Assembly (NCBI RefSeq): GCF_042611095.1
Contig: NZ_JBHFPV010000001.1
Location: forward strand, 248,001 to 312,000
Source: Meishania litoralis
GTDB taxonomy: Bacteria > Bacteroidota > Bacteroidia > Flavobacteriales > Flavobacteriaceae
Length of the DNA stretch: 64,000 nt
Direction of reading: 5' to 3'
The translations under genes were made by a program, and so were the position numbers. The notes under the pieces were generated by a model. It saw only the letters and a program-made list of their open reading frames with translations. It was not told where the DNA came from and made no database searches. Positions 51,665 through 60,966 of this stretch are shown piece by piece (position 1 is the first letter of the stretch; each line of letters begins with the position of its first letter).

Positions 51665-52606
51665 ATGCACTTTTTAGGAATTATCTGGAATCCGGACGAA
51701 ACGATTTTCAGCCTTGGACCGCTACAAATCAAATATTATAACCTACTATGGGTTGTGTCTTTTGCCCTGGGTTGGTACTTGATGAAAAAGATTTTCTTCA
51801 ATGAGAAAAAAACGGTTGAGCAGCTTGATTCCCTTTTTATCTATACCCTTGTTGCGACAATGCTCGGTGCACGCCTAGGGCATGTGTTTTTTTATGACTG
51901 GGCCTATTATTCCGAACACTTGCTCGAGATTCTGCTTCCTATAAGGGATACCGGAGACGGCTATGAATTTACCGGCTTTACCGGGCTTGCCAGCCATGGT
52001 GCGGCGATCGGGGTCATTATCGGCATGTATCTTTTTACACGAAAGTTCAAGGAGTTCAAAATGCTCTGGATATTGGATCGCATCGTCGTTCCCTTTGCCA
52101 TTGGTGCTTTTTGTGTGCGCTTGGGCAACTTTTTCAATTCTGAGATCAACGGTAAAGTGACCGACGAGAATTTTATTTTCGCTACCAAGTTCGTTCGTGA
52201 TTCTGACGATATGCACCCATCCAAGGCATTGGGTATAACTAAGGAAAAAACAATAAATGCGGCCTATGACGCCCTGGCGACCAAAGCCGAGTTTTCTGAA
52301 TATCTGGCGCAGATCCCGTACAGGCACCCGGCCCAATTGTATGAGGGAATCGCTTATATTTTTGTGTTCCTTATCCTCTATTTTTTATATTGGAAAACAA
52401 ACAAAAAGGACAAACCCGGCTACCTGTTCGGACTGTTCTTGGTGCTTTTGTGGACCATTAGGTTCTTCGTCGAATACGTAAAGAAAAGCCAAGGCGGTTT
52501 TGAGGAATCTTTAGGCCTACTTTCAACTGGTCAATGGCTCAGTATACCGTTCGTGATCATCGGTCTCTATTTTATGTTCAGGCCCGTTAATGGCGTACGT
52601 GCCTAG
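51665..52606 (+). CDS. lgt: Prolipoprotein diacylglyceryl transferase
   Basis: The 313-residue inner-membrane enzyme adds diacylglycerol to the lipobox cysteine of lipoproteins. It has about seven membrane segments, GARLGHVFFYDWAYY, the signature-like VRLGNFFNSEINGKVTDEN (the first Gly of the usual GRxGNF is Val) and RHPAQLYEGIAY. Several lipoproteins in this window are among its substrates. It is followed 15 bases later by the DUF192 lipoprotein gene. Confidence 0.95.
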   Translation: MHFLGIIWNPDETIFSLGPLQIKYYNLLWVVSFALGWYLMKKIFFNEKKTVEQLDSLFIYTLVATMLGARLGHVFFYDWAYYSEHLLEILLPIRDTGDGYEFTGFTGLASHGAAIGVIIGMYLFTRKFKEFKMLWILDRIVVPFAIGAFCVRLGNFFNSEINGKVTDENFIFATKFVRDSDDMHPSKALGITKEKTINAAYDALATKAEFSEYLAQIPYRHPAQLYEGIAYIFVFLILYFLYWKTNKKDKPGYLFGLFLVLLWTIRFFVEYVKKSQGGFEESLGLLSTGQWLSIPFVIIGLYFMFRPVNGVRA

Positions 52607-52621
52607 AAATATACACGGTCA

Positions 52622-53110
52622 ATGAAAACAACGTTTTGTTTTAGTGCCATTGTAAGCCTGCTTTTACTGTTCGGCTCTTGTAAAGATGAACACAAAAATG
52701 TGGTCAAGACCGAACCCGTTGTTTTTGCCAAAGAAGGAGAGCTTACGGTATTTAGACAGGAGACAGATTCTATACTTGCAAAACTCGATATCGAATTTGC
52801 CCAAAGTGAATATGAGACGCAGACCGGTCTGATGTATCGTCAATCGATGTTGGACGATCAAGGGATGCTTTTTGTTTTTCCTGATGAGGCCATGCATTCG
52901 TTCTATATGAAGAACACCGAATTCCCTCTTGATATCATTTTCATCGATTCGAACCTCAAAATAGCCAGTTTTCAGGAAAATGCGCAACCCCTGAGTGAAA
53001 AGGGACTTTCTTCAAAAGTACCTGTTCAATACGTACTCGAAGTCAATGCCGGACTTGTAGAAAAATGGTCATTATCGGAAGGAGATATCATCGAATTTAC
53101 CAAACTCTGA
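52622..53110 (+). CDS. DUF192 lipoprotein
   Basis: The 162-residue product has a lipobox (LLFGSC, Cys20) and the DUF192 core: TGLMYRQSMLDDQGMLFVF, DEAMHSFYMKNTEFPLDIIFID and VQYVLEVNAGLVEKW. DUF192 forms a small beta-barrel of unknown role, often exported. It sits between lgt and a GNAT gene, with short gaps of 15 and 4 bases, so it is part of their operon. Confidence 0.92.
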   Translation: MKTTFCFSAIVSLLLLFGSCKDEHKNVVKTEPVVFAKEGELTVFRQETDSILAKLDIEFAQSEYETQTGLMYRQSMLDDQGMLFVFPDEAMHSFYMKNTEFPLDIIFIDSNLKIASFQENAQPLSEKGLSSKVPVQYVLEVNAGLVEKWSLSEGDIIEFTKL

Positions 53111-53114
53111 AACG

Positions 53115-53633
53115 ATGGATTTACTGCTCGTAAATCAAGTTACGGAACGGTTGAAGTTTCGAAAAATTACCACCTCTGATTTCGAAGCCTGGCTGCCTTT
53201 TTTTCAAAACCCTATTAGCACCCAATATTGGGAAGGATTGCCCAAAGACCCAAAAGAAGCCTGTGAAGAACAGTTTCAAAGGATTTTCGAGCGGTATGAA
53301 AACAATCTTGGAGGAATGAATGCCCTTATTCTTAGAACGTCGGGAAGATTGGTGGGCATATGCGGATTATTGGTTCAAGAGGTGGATGCGATTCGAGAAC
53401 TTGAAATCGGGTATTCTATACTGCCCGAATTTTGGCGCAATGGCTATGCCACCGAAGCGGCCAAGAAATGCAAAGAATTTGCCTTCACCAATAAACTTGC
53501 CGATTCGTTGATCTCCATTATCCATATCGACAATATTCCCTCCCAAAAAGTAGCGCTGGCCAATGGTATGAGTTTAGATAAAACGACTATCTATAAAAAT
53601 AACCCCGTCCATATTTATAGAATCGTGACATGA
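53115..53633 (+). CDS. GNAT-family N-acetyltransferase (RimJ/RimL-like)
   Basis: The 172-residue cytoplasmic protein has the GNAT fold of the RimJ/RimL type: TERLKFRKITTSDFEAWLPF, LVGICGLLVQEVD, ELEIGYSILPEFWRNGYATEA for acetyl-CoA binding and IIHIDNIPSQKVALANGM. It acetylates an amino group; the substrate cannot be told. It overlaps the ABC ATPase gene downstream by four bases (ATGA). Confidence 0.92.
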   Translation: MDLLLVNQVTERLKFRKITTSDFEAWLPFFQNPISTQYWEGLPKDPKEACEEQFQRIFERYENNLGGMNALILRTSGRLVGICGLLVQEVDAIRELEIGYSILPEFWRNGYATEAAKKCKEFAFTNKLADSLISIIHIDNIPSQKVALANGMSLDKTTIYKNNPVHIYRIVT

Positions 53634-54862
53634 ACAATAAACATTGGGCCATATTTACGAACAATGCCTCAAAGAAGAACAATTTCATAGCTTCTTTATT
53701 GAACGGTAAAGTCAGTTCGGGTTTCAATGAACTTCGAAACAAAAAAGGAAGCTTGTTTTCAAAATCGGTTTTGGAGGATTACATGCGAAAAGAAGAACAG
53801 CACGGTCGGAAAATAATTACCAATACGGCCCAAAACCTAAAAACAATGTCAAGCGGTGAACGTCAAAAGGCACTGTTGGCCCATGTTCTCGAGAATAAAC
53901 CCGATTACCTGATCCTTGATAATCCATTCGACAACCTGGATATCGATACCCAGATCGAACTGAAACGGAAACTACAAAACATGCGCCACGAAATTTCTCT
54001 GGTGCAACTAATCAGCAGAAAAAGTGATCTGCTTCCTTTTGTCAATACCTTCTTCAAACTTGAAATTAACGATCTGGTTACCGTTGAAAAAGTTTCGATT
54101 ACAAAACGGCTCCAAGAGAAGAAAATGTTCCGCAATAAAATACCACCACCTTTAAAACCGTTTGACTTTGGCGAAAAGGTACTTATCGAGTTGAAGAATA
54201 TCAATGTCAGTTATTCGGAACGCCCGATTTTAAAAAATATCAACTGGAAAATCCAAAAAGGTGATTTTTGGGAGCTTCGCGGCAAAAATGGAAGTGGAAA
54301 AACGACCATCCTTTCCATGATTACCGGAGAGAATCCCAAAGGATATGGCCAGGAGCTTTACATTTTCGGTCAGAAAAAAGGGAGCGGTGAAAGTGTTTGG
54401 GATATCAAAAGACGCATCGGGTATTTCACACCTGCGATGACCGATAAGTTTACAGGATATCATTCGGTCCAAAATATGGTCATATCAGGATTGACCGACT
54501 CTTTAGGCCTATATATTAGACCCACCGAGTCCCAATTACGTGTAGCGAAGGATTGGTTGCTATTGTTGGGCCTTTGGCACTTAAAGGATAAACTGTACCA
54601 CGACCTCACCATAGGGCAGCGCAGGTTGATCATGTGTGCCCGCGCCATGATAAAGCATCCGGTATTACTGATCTTGGATGAACCGACCGCAGGATTGGAT
54701 GATGAAAGTGCCGAATTATTCGTGGCTTTGGTAAACAAATTCGCTTCGGAGAGCGAAACAGCGATTGTATTTGTCTCGCATCGCCAAGAACCCAATTTGA
54801 ATCCCGATTTCATTTATGAACTGAAAATGGGCAACGAAGGTTCGACAGGAAGCGTTCATTAA
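53630..54862 (+). CDS. Tandem ABC ATPase (ModF-like) with degenerate first domain
   Basis: The 410-residue soluble protein has two ATPase domains and no membrane part. The second (about 190-405) is complete: Walker A RGKNGSGKTTIL, a signature-like LTIGQRRLIM, and Walker B LLILDEPTAGLD. The first (1-170) keeps MSSGERQK and YLILDNPFDNLD, but its P-loop region reads TNNASKKNNFIAS, without the glycines and without GKS/T. ModF/PhrA-like proteins have this two-domain form, and their role is poorly defined. It ends the lgt operon, with a terminator about 60 bases later. Confidence 0.87.
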   Translation: MNNKHWAIFTNNASKKNNFIASLLNGKVSSGFNELRNKKGSLFSKSVLEDYMRKEEQHGRKIITNTAQNLKTMSSGERQKALLAHVLENKPDYLILDNPFDNLDIDTQIELKRKLQNMRHEISLVQLISRKSDLLPFVNTFFKLEINDLVTVEKVSITKRLQEKKMFRNKIPPPLKPFDFGEKVLIELKNINVSYSERPILKNINWKIQKGDFWELRGKNGSGKTTILSMITGENPKGYGQELYIFGQKKGSGESVWDIKRRIGYFTPAMTDKFTGYHSVQNMVISGLTDSLGLYIRPTESQLRVAKDWLLLLGLWHLKDKLYHDLTIGQRRLIMCARAMIKHPVLLILDEPTAGLDDESAELFVALVNKFASESETAIVFVSHRQEPNLNPDFIYELKMGNEGSTGSVH

Positions 54863-54923
54863 TAGTTCATCTGAACTGAGACCTTCTTCAAAAGTCAAGG
54901 TAATTGCTCAACACGGAATAATA

Positions 54924-54953
54924 AAAAAGCCGCTTAAAAGCGGCTTTTTTATT
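54924..54953 (+). terminator. Terminator between convergent ABC ATPase and secDF genes
   Basis: AAAAAGCCGCTT pairs with AAGCGGCTTTTT around a short AA loop (or GCCGC/GCGGC with a six-base loop). Both flanks suit termination in either direction. Confidence 0.88.
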
Positions 54954-54968
54954 TAACTGGTTCAACTA

Positions 54969-57935
54969 TTATTTTTCACTGCCCCCTTTTATCTTTTTGG
55001 TAAGCATATCGAACATTACGGGCGTGGCAATGAACAACGAGGAATATGTACCTACTATAATACCGACTATCATGGCAAACATAAAGCCTCTTAGCGATTC
55101 TCCGCCAAAAACAAAAATTGCCAATAATACTACCAATGTTGTCATCGAGGTATTCAATGTTCTACTCAATGTGCTGTTCAACGCAAGATTGACATTCATT
55201 CCACTACGCCATCCTTTTTCGTTTATAATCTCACGAATACGGTCGAAAACGACCACGGTGTCGTTCAAAGAGTATCCAATTACCGTTAAGATCGCGGCAA
55301 TGAAAGCCTGATCGATTTCCATATTGAAAGGCATTATCTTTCCAAAAAGAGAGAATACACCCAATACGATCAAAACGTCGTGAAAAACCGCCACAACAGC
55401 TCCCAAGGAGAATTGCCATTTTCTAAATCGTATCAAAATATACAAGAAAACCACGGCCAACGAACCGATTATGGCCAAGAAAGCATTTTTCTTGATATCA
55501 TCGGCGATGGTGGGCCCGACCTTTACCGATTGCATTATACCAATAGATTTTTCGTCACTACCCGTAATAAAATCCGATTTCGTCATTCCGTCAGGTAAAT
55601 ACTTTTGCAACGCGGTAAAAAGTTTGTCCTGAATTTCATTGTCGACCTCGACACCTTCAACATCGACTTTATAAGGTGTGGTCAATTTGATTTGATTGGC
55701 ATCGCCGAACTCCTTGACATTTGTTCCGCTACCAAAGACAGTATTCAATTCTGAAGCGATTTCCGATGGGTTTACTTCATTTTGAAAACGGATTTGATAT
55801 GAACGCCCACCTACAAAATCAACCCCTTGCTGCAGGCCATTTGTTGCCAACGAAAATATTCCGATACCTAGAAGGATCGCCGATAATATATAGGCTATTT
55901 TTCGTTTCCCCAAGAAATCGATATTCATGTTCTTGAAAAGATTCTTGGTCAAAGAAGTCGAAAAATCCAATGTTCTACCCTTACCACCAATATACCAATC
56001 GATCAACAATCTTGTTATGAAAATAGCCGTGAACAATGAGGTGACAATACCGATCAAAAGGGTCGTTGCGAAACCTTTAATGGGCCCCGAACCGAATACA
56101 AAAAGAATCAAGGCCGTAAGGCCGGTAGTAATGTTGGCATCCAAAATCGAGGACAATGCATTGCCAAAACCATCGGCAACGGCCTGTGCCTTACCTTTGC
56201 CTTTGGCAAGCTCTTCTTTGATTCTTTCAAAAATGAGTACGTTGGCATCGACCGACATACCAATGGTCAAAACGATACCGGCAATACCCGGCAGGGTCAA
56301 GACCGCGTTCAAGCTCGTCAAAACCCCGAAAATCAATAAAATGTTCAACAGCAAGGCAACATCGGCGAACGCACCCGCCTTGCCGTAGTAAAAAATCATC
56401 CAGATCAAAACGATGGCCATTGCAAGCATAAATGACATAAAGCCACTATCAATAGCTTCTTGGCCCAAAGACGGCCCCACAATTTCCGATTGAATGATTT
56501 CTGCGGATGCGGGCAGCTTACCGGCCCGCAAAACGTTTGCAATATCTTTTGTCTCGTTGACGGTAAAGGTTCCGGTTATCTCAGACCGACCACCGGAGAT
56601 AGGGCCTGAAGACACGCCCGGTGCGGTATATACTTTATTGTCCAAAACTATGGCGATGCCCGTTTGATTATTGTAGGCGTCACCCGTTAGATTTTCCCAT
56701 TCTTTGGCACCCTTGGTATTCATGGTCATGGAAACGGCCGGTCTTCCTCCCATATCGAAATCGTCGCGGGCATCGCTCACCACATCACCGCTGATCCGCG
56801 GAATACCGTCCCTATTCGATTTTAAGGCATATAGGTCGACTACTTCGGTCTCTGGAGTCGGTGGCCTCTCCCATACGAATTTCGCAAATTGAATATCGGC
56901 CGGAAGCAGACGTCTGATCTCGGGCATTCGAAGATATTCGCCCACTTTCGCCGTATCATTGATGGCGGCCCTGAACATAGCGTGTGTGCCCGGGTTGGCC
57001 GGAATCAACAAATCAAATAACGGATTGACCTGATTGCCCAAATCCAATGAATCGGTGGCAACATCGGAAAGCAACGAATCGATTTCGGACTCTTCTTTTA
57101 CCGGTTCTTCGATTTCGGTCGTATCGACCATTGTCTTAAGTTTCTCGTTTGCCGCAACAATAAACTGACTGAAGCTCGGGTTGCTCTGGCTATGGGTCTC
57201 CCAAAACTCAAGCTGGGCGGTACTGGATAGCAAGTCCTGTGCACGGGCAATATCCCTTGCTCCGGGCAGTTCTACCAAAATACGTCCCGAATTACCTTCA
57301 CGCTGAATATTCGGTTGGGTCACACCAAAACCATCGATACGTTCACGGAGTACTTCGAACGCCGAAACGATAGATTCGTCAATTTTTCTTCGGATAATCG
57401 GTTTGACCTCGTCATCGCTCATCTGAAAATTAATTTCTTCGCTCAAACCTTTGTTCGCAAAGATGTCAGGTGAAGCCAATTTCGTATCACCTTTTATATT
57501 GTCAAAAGCATCGAAGAACAGATCAATATAAGTATCATCACTGTTTTTAGAAGCTGTATCGGCGTCGGCCAAGGCTTTGTTGAAGACCGGATTTTTGGTG
57601 TTATTGGCCAAACCTTTCAAAATATCCTTGATAGAAATCTGAAGCGTTACGTTGATTCCGCCTTTCAAGTCAAGACCTTTGTTCAGTTCTTTCTTTTTGG
57701 CCTCATTATAATCGGTAAACCCTAAAATAGGATTACTTCCTATAGAATCAAGATAACTGGCCTCAAGTGCTTCGCGCTTTGAAACATAGTCTTCCTCACT
57801 TTCCGAAATTCTACTATTGGCAAAGACCTCGGCTTCCTTTTCAATTTTACCGGTTATAAAAGTGTACGATAACTGGTAGATACTTACTAATCCGAATAGG
57901 AGGGCAAAAAGCTTTATAAGTCCTTTATTCTGCAT
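54969..57935 (-). CDS. secDF: Fused protein translocase subunit SecDF
   Basis: The 988-residue membrane protein joins SecD and SecF, as is typical in Bacteroidota. SecD part: first membrane segment, DLKGGINVTLQI, the large periplasmic P1 domain, DFDMGGRPAVSMTMN and the membrane block with VGPSLGQEAIDSG. SecF part from about residue 670: GVDFVGGRSYQIRFQ, VGPTIADDIKKNA and GYSLNDTVVVFDRIRE with the proton-path Asp. It uses the proton gradient to help exported proteins leave the Sec channel. A TTG-N20-TATATTTG promoter precedes it. Confidence 0.97.
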   Translation of the reverse strand: MQNKGLIKLFALLFGLVSIYQLSYTFITGKIEKEAEVFANSRISESEEDYVSKREALEASYLDSIGSNPILGFTDYNEAKKKELNKGLDLKGGINVTLQISIKDILKGLANNTKNPVFNKALADADTASKNSDDTYIDLFFDAFDNIKGDTKLASPDIFANKGLSEEINFQMSDDEVKPIIRRKIDESIVSAFEVLRERIDGFGVTQPNIQREGNSGRILVELPGARDIARAQDLLSSTAQLEFWETHSQSNPSFSQFIVAANEKLKTMVDTTEIEEPVKEESEIDSLLSDVATDSLDLGNQVNPLFDLLIPANPGTHAMFRAAINDTAKVGEYLRMPEIRRLLPADIQFAKFVWERPPTPETEVVDLYALKSNRDGIPRISGDVVSDARDDFDMGGRPAVSMTMNTKGAKEWENLTGDAYNNQTGIAIVLDNKVYTAPGVSSGPISGGRSEITGTFTVNETKDIANVLRAGKLPASAEIIQSEIVGPSLGQEAIDSGFMSFMLAMAIVLIWMIFYYGKAGAFADVALLLNILLIFGVLTSLNAVLTLPGIAGIVLTIGMSVDANVLIFERIKEELAKGKGKAQAVADGFGNALSSILDANITTGLTALILFVFGSGPIKGFATTLLIGIVTSLFTAIFITRLLIDWYIGGKGRTLDFSTSLTKNLFKNMNIDFLGKRKIAYILSAILLGIGIFSLATNGLQQGVDFVGGRSYQIRFQNEVNPSEIASELNTVFGSGTNVKEFGDANQIKLTTPYKVDVEGVEVDNEIQDKLFTALQKYLPDGMTKSDFITGSDEKSIGIMQSVKVGPTIADDIKKNAFLAIIGSLAVVFLYILIRFRKWQFSLGAVVAVFHDVLIVLGVFSLFGKIMPFNMEIDQAFIAAILTVIGYSLNDTVVVFDRIREIINEKGWRSGMNVNLALNSTLSRTLNTSMTTLVVLLAIFVFGGESLRGFMFAMIVGIIVGTYSSLFIATPVMFDMLTKKIKGGSEK

Positions 57936-57975
57936 GGGTTGCGTTTATGTTTGAGCTATTTTGATTAACAGCGTG

Positions 57976-58006
57976 CAAATATATGATTTCGGCTACATAT
58001 TGACAA
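57976..58006 (-). promoter_or_regulatory. Promoter of secDF
   Basis: On the minus strand TTG (58006-58004), 20 bases, then TATATTTG (57983-57976), 41 bases before the ATG. Both elements fit the Bacteroidota consensus. Confidence 0.72.
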
Positions 58007-58045
58007 TGAACTCGTTCATAATATTTGGCGAGGTTCCATAAATCA

Positions 58046-58080
58046 AAACGTCTTGCGCAATATTGCATGGCAAGACGTTT
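58046..58080. terminator. Long palindrome after mdh
   Basis: AAACGTCTTGC and GCAAGACGTTT form a perfect 11-bp stem; the 13-base loop contains the palindrome GCAATATTGC. It lies 20 bases after the mdh stop and is probably its terminator, although only TTTTGATTT follows on that strand. It also lies about 40 bases upstream of the secDF -33 element. Confidence 0.6.
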
Positions 58081-58099
58081 CATATTATTGGCTAATAGA

Positions 58100-59026
58100 T
58101 TACAATTCCAAAAGGCCATTTGTTTTGGTAACACCGGCCGCGCTTTCTTGCATTTTTGCCTTTTCGGCATCGCTCAAGGGGATATCGACGATTTTCTCGA
58201 TTCCATCCTTGCCCAATATTACGGGAACACCTATACATATATCTTCAAGGTCGTATTCCCCATTCAAAAAAGTAGAACATGGGAATATTTTCTTCTGGTC
58301 ACAGGCAATCGACTGTACCAATGCCGAAACTGCCGCCCCGGGGGCATACCAAGCACTGGTACCCAATAATTTGGTCAAGGTCGCCCCACCAACCTTAGTG
58401 TCTTCTGCTACCTGGGCCAATCGCTCGGCAGACAGAAATTCGGAAACCTTGATACTATTACGCGTGGCATGCGATGTTAGGGGAACCATTCCGGTATCAC
58501 TATGACCCCCGATTACCATTCCGTCAACATCTGAAATAGGGGCTTCCAAAGCCTCAGCCAATCGGTATTTAAAACGGGCGCTATCAAGGGCACCTCCCAT
58601 ACCTATGATTTTGTTCTTTGGCAGTCCGGTGGTTTTGTGTACCAAATAGGTCATGGTGTCCATCGGATTGCTTACAACAATCAAGGTAACATTCGGAGAA
58701 TGCTCGATCAAACTAGAGGATACGGCTTTTACGATTCCTGCATTGATTCCGATGAGCTCTTCACGGGTCATTCCCGGTTTTCTAGGAATGCCCGATGTAA
58801 TAACGGCAATATCGCTTCCCGCTGTTTTCGAATAATCATTGGTTACCCCGGTAATCTTGGTGTCGAAACCATTTAAAGAGGCCGTTTGCATCAAATCCAT
58901 GGCCTTTCCCTCGGCATATCCTTCCTTAATATCCAACAAAACTACTTCCGACGCAAAATTCTTGATTGCAATATACTCGGCACAACTGGCGCCAACGGCT
59001 CCCGCCCCAACAACTGTTACTTTCAT
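58100..59026 (-). CDS. mdh: Malate dehydrogenase
   Basis: The 308-residue cytoplasmic enzyme oxidises malate to oxaloacetate with NAD+ in the citric acid cycle. It belongs to the LDH-like bacterial type: KVTVVGAGAVGASCAEYIA for NAD, VITSGIPRKPGMTREEL, VVSNPMDTMTYLVHK, GMGGALDSARFKYRLAEA with substrate Arg and VIGGHSDTGMVPL with the catalytic His. It is full length and a single-gene unit with a long hairpin downstream. Confidence 0.96.
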   Translation of the reverse strand: MKVTVVGAGAVGASCAEYIAIKNFASEVVLLDIKEGYAEGKAMDLMQTASLNGFDTKITGVTNDYSKTAGSDIAVITSGIPRKPGMTREELIGINAGIVKAVSSSLIEHSPNVTLIVVSNPMDTMTYLVHKTTGLPKNKIIGMGGALDSARFKYRLAEALEAPISDVDGMVIGGHSDTGMVPLTSHATRNSIKVSEFLSAERLAQVAEDTKVGGATLTKLLGTSAWYAPGAAVSALVQSIACDQKKIFPCSTFLNGEYDLEDICIGVPVILGKDGIEKIVDIPLSDAEKAKMQESAAGVTKTNGLLEL

Positions 59027-59330
59027 TTAATTATGATTTATTATTAATACTATTCGATTATACCACCTTATGGACATTAAGCCCAGCGACCAAAATCTGA
59101 ACGCCTCAAAAATACTGAAATTAAGAGTTAAAAGAAGATGTGAGATGGCATAATTATGTTCAAAATGTGGTATTTCACCGATCGATGAAATGCATTGATG
59201 TTAAAAAAAGGCGCTTTTCAACGAAGAAAATTAGAATATCGTGCCGTACATCGAATTCTGGCAATACCCACTCTCAAAGTGCCGTTGTTATGATATCGAA
59301 CCCCGAATCGAATTATAGCCTACAAACCAA
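59027..59330. other. Intergenic region upstream of mdh and a small lipoprotein gene
   Basis: About 304 bases between two divergent genes. No open frame worth reporting, no exact TAnnTTTG box on either strand and no strong hairpin was found. It must hold both promoters. Confidence 0.45.
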
Positions 59331-59699
59331 ATGAAAAAGATTTTTTCATTCTTAGCAATACTAGGAATCATATTCGTAAGCAATTGTACGCGAATTCCGG
59401 AAAACGACGACCCCATCATTGGTATCTGGGATCTCGAAGAAGTGGCTACCAGCTTGAGCGGTAAGCAGACTATTCGTACGGAATGGATTTTCAATGACGC
59501 CTATTTAGGCAGGTATCACCGTATCGAAAATGGCAGCATCATCGTAAAGTCGGACTTTAAATGGAAACAAGAGGATGGCGTTTACGTTATTTCCTACCCC
59601 GGTCTTGAGAGGAGCGACGACCATGTAATTCTAAAGCAATCGGTGAATGGCTCATTGCTTGAAAGAAATGATGGAGTCATGTTAGCGAGGAGAGATTAA
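59331..59699 (+). CDS. Small lipocalin-like lipoprotein
   Basis: The 122-residue product has a lipoprotein signal (IIFVSNC, Cys19). The mature part begins with PIIGIWDLEEV, the typical opening of small lipocalin-like proteins of Bacteroidota, and continues as alternating strands (IRTEWIFNDAYLGRYHR, SDFKWKQEDGVYVISY). No ligand or role can be assigned. It stands alone, with a terminator 57 bases downstream. Confidence 0.75.
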   Translation: MKKIFSFLAILGIIFVSNCTRIPENDDPIIGIWDLEEVATSLSGKQTIRTEWIFNDAYLGRYHRIENGSIIVKSDFKWKQEDGVYVISYPGLERSDDHVILKQSVNGSLLERNDGVMLARRD

Positions 59700-59756
59700 T
59701 ACTACCCTTTAACAAATAAGAATATTCCAGTAGTACGTTTAGTTACAACCCTTTTT

Positions 59757-59792
59757 AAAAAAGCGCCTCACCCCCGAGAGGCGCTTTTTTTT
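59757..59792 (+). terminator. Terminator between the small lipoprotein and DUF6588 genes
   Basis: AAAAAAGCGCCTC pairs with GAGGCGCTTTTTT, 13 bp with an 8-base loop, and Ts follow. The A run on the other side makes it usable for the convergent gene as well. Confidence 0.9.
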
Positions 59793-59881
59793 GTTTTACC
59801 TTCAGCCTACGATTTCAAAGAGTTTAACGAGACCCTAAAAAAACCTGTGCAAAATTGAAAGCTCGCCGTACAGATCGTTAC

Positions 59882-60895
59882 TTACCTAAAACCAAAATTA
59901 AGACCCACCGAAAGGCTATTGAAATCTGCTAAAGTATAGTCGGCGTGCAGCCTAAAAAAGCCCAACTTCAATTTTGCGCCTATGTTTGCTCGAACACCTT
60001 TGGCATCCTTATTCAACGAAAATGGGTCGGTGTATGTTTCTTGGAAAGGACCGGACTGCACCGTATAGGTACCAAGAATATCTGTTGTTGATTTTCCGCT
60101 TAGATAGCCCAGACCTCCATAAAAGTTGATTATTGGAAGTTTTGTAGACACAACTGCCTGAAAAATCCAGGTATTCATCTTCATATCTATTCGTTGATCT
60201 TCGCCTGCAATGATATTGGTACTTGTGAAATCATAGGTGCCATCAAGGTGGGTATACCCTATTACTCCTGAAATGGCCACCGGAAACAGTTTCTCGGCAG
60301 GCAAATGCTGTGTAAACTCGTGTTGAACACCCACACCATAAAGTCCTATCGCCGCTTCTTCAGTATTTATCTTGGGCAAAAACCTGGCTTTAAGCTCGGT
60401 TCCCTTAAAAAGTCCGATACTGGCCTGTATAAATGCAGAAGGAATAAAATTGACATCCTCCGAAGCCAGACCTGCAGGAAGTTCAAAGTCTTCCCGTGAA
60501 TTGACGCCCGGTGCAATTTCGCCTACAACGTAGACCATTACTCCTTCTATATCGCCCAGAGCCGTGGACACCATTTTGGAAGTACTACCATCGTCGAACT
60601 GTAGGTTCTCATAATCAACAGTGTTCAACTCGAAGGTTTTTTTATCGGTCTTGTCCTTGAAATTGGCCATATTACCAATAATCGAAATTTCAAAACCGCC
60701 CAGTGGTTTTGCTTCACCATGGTTGTACCAACCGTTCGAGATACTATGCATGGCTCCCTCGGAAACTGGTGCGAGATAATCATTGGTAAACCGCTCTGCA
60801 TCATCTAGCCCTGCCGCTAAAATCTCATTGATATTGGATTGGCCATAGACGTTTAGGCCAGCAATCGTAAAAAGTAGGAAAATTACCTTTTTCAT
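59882..60895 (-). CDS. DUF6588 family protein, exported
   Basis: The 337-residue protein has a signal peptide (MKKVIFLLFTIAGLNVYGQ) and begins NINEILAAGLDDAERFTNDY, the usual start of this Bacteroidota family. Glycine- and aromatic-rich strands follow, and it ends in a predicted outer strand closing with Phe-Arg (SLSVGLNFGFR). The pattern suggests an outer-membrane beta-barrel. No function is known. It lies downstream of gyrB but is separated from it by a good terminator, so it has its own promoter or depends on read-through. Confidence 0.8.
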   Translation of the reverse strand: MKKVIFLLFTIAGLNVYGQSNINEILAAGLDDAERFTNDYLAPVSEGAMHSISNGWYNHGEAKPLGGFEISIIGNMANFKDKTDKKTFELNTVDYENLQFDDGSTSKMVSTALGDIEGVMVYVVGEIAPGVNSREDFELPAGLASEDVNFIPSAFIQASIGLFKGTELKARFLPKINTEEAAIGLYGVGVQHEFTQHLPAEKLFPVAISGVIGYTHLDGTYDFTSTNIIAGEDQRIDMKMNTWIFQAVVSTKLPIINFYGGLGYLSGKSTTDILGTYTVQSGPFQETYTDPFSLNKDAKGVRANIGAKLKLGFFRLHADYTLADFNSLSVGLNFGFR

Positions 60896-60920
60896 ATTGT
60901 AAGTTTTCCCTAAAATAAAA

Positions 60921-60940
60921 TGTCCGCCGGGTGGCGGACA
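60921..60940 (-). terminator. Terminator after gyrB
   Basis: TGTCCGCC and GGCGGACA form a perfect 8-bp, GC-rich stem with a 4-base loop. On the minus strand TTTTATTTT follows, 26 bases after the gyrB stop. Confidence 0.82.
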
Positions 60941-60966
60941 AGTTTTTGTTGTGTAAGTGCCTATTT

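Noticed and set aside
57925..58170. An 81-codon minus-strand frame between mdh and secDF
   Set aside because: It overlaps the 3' end of mdh, the palindrome and the secDF promoter, and shows no domain.
59140..59334. A 64-codon plus-strand frame before the small lipoprotein
   Set aside because: It has no promoter box, no conserved-looking sequence, and ends just after the lipoprotein's start.
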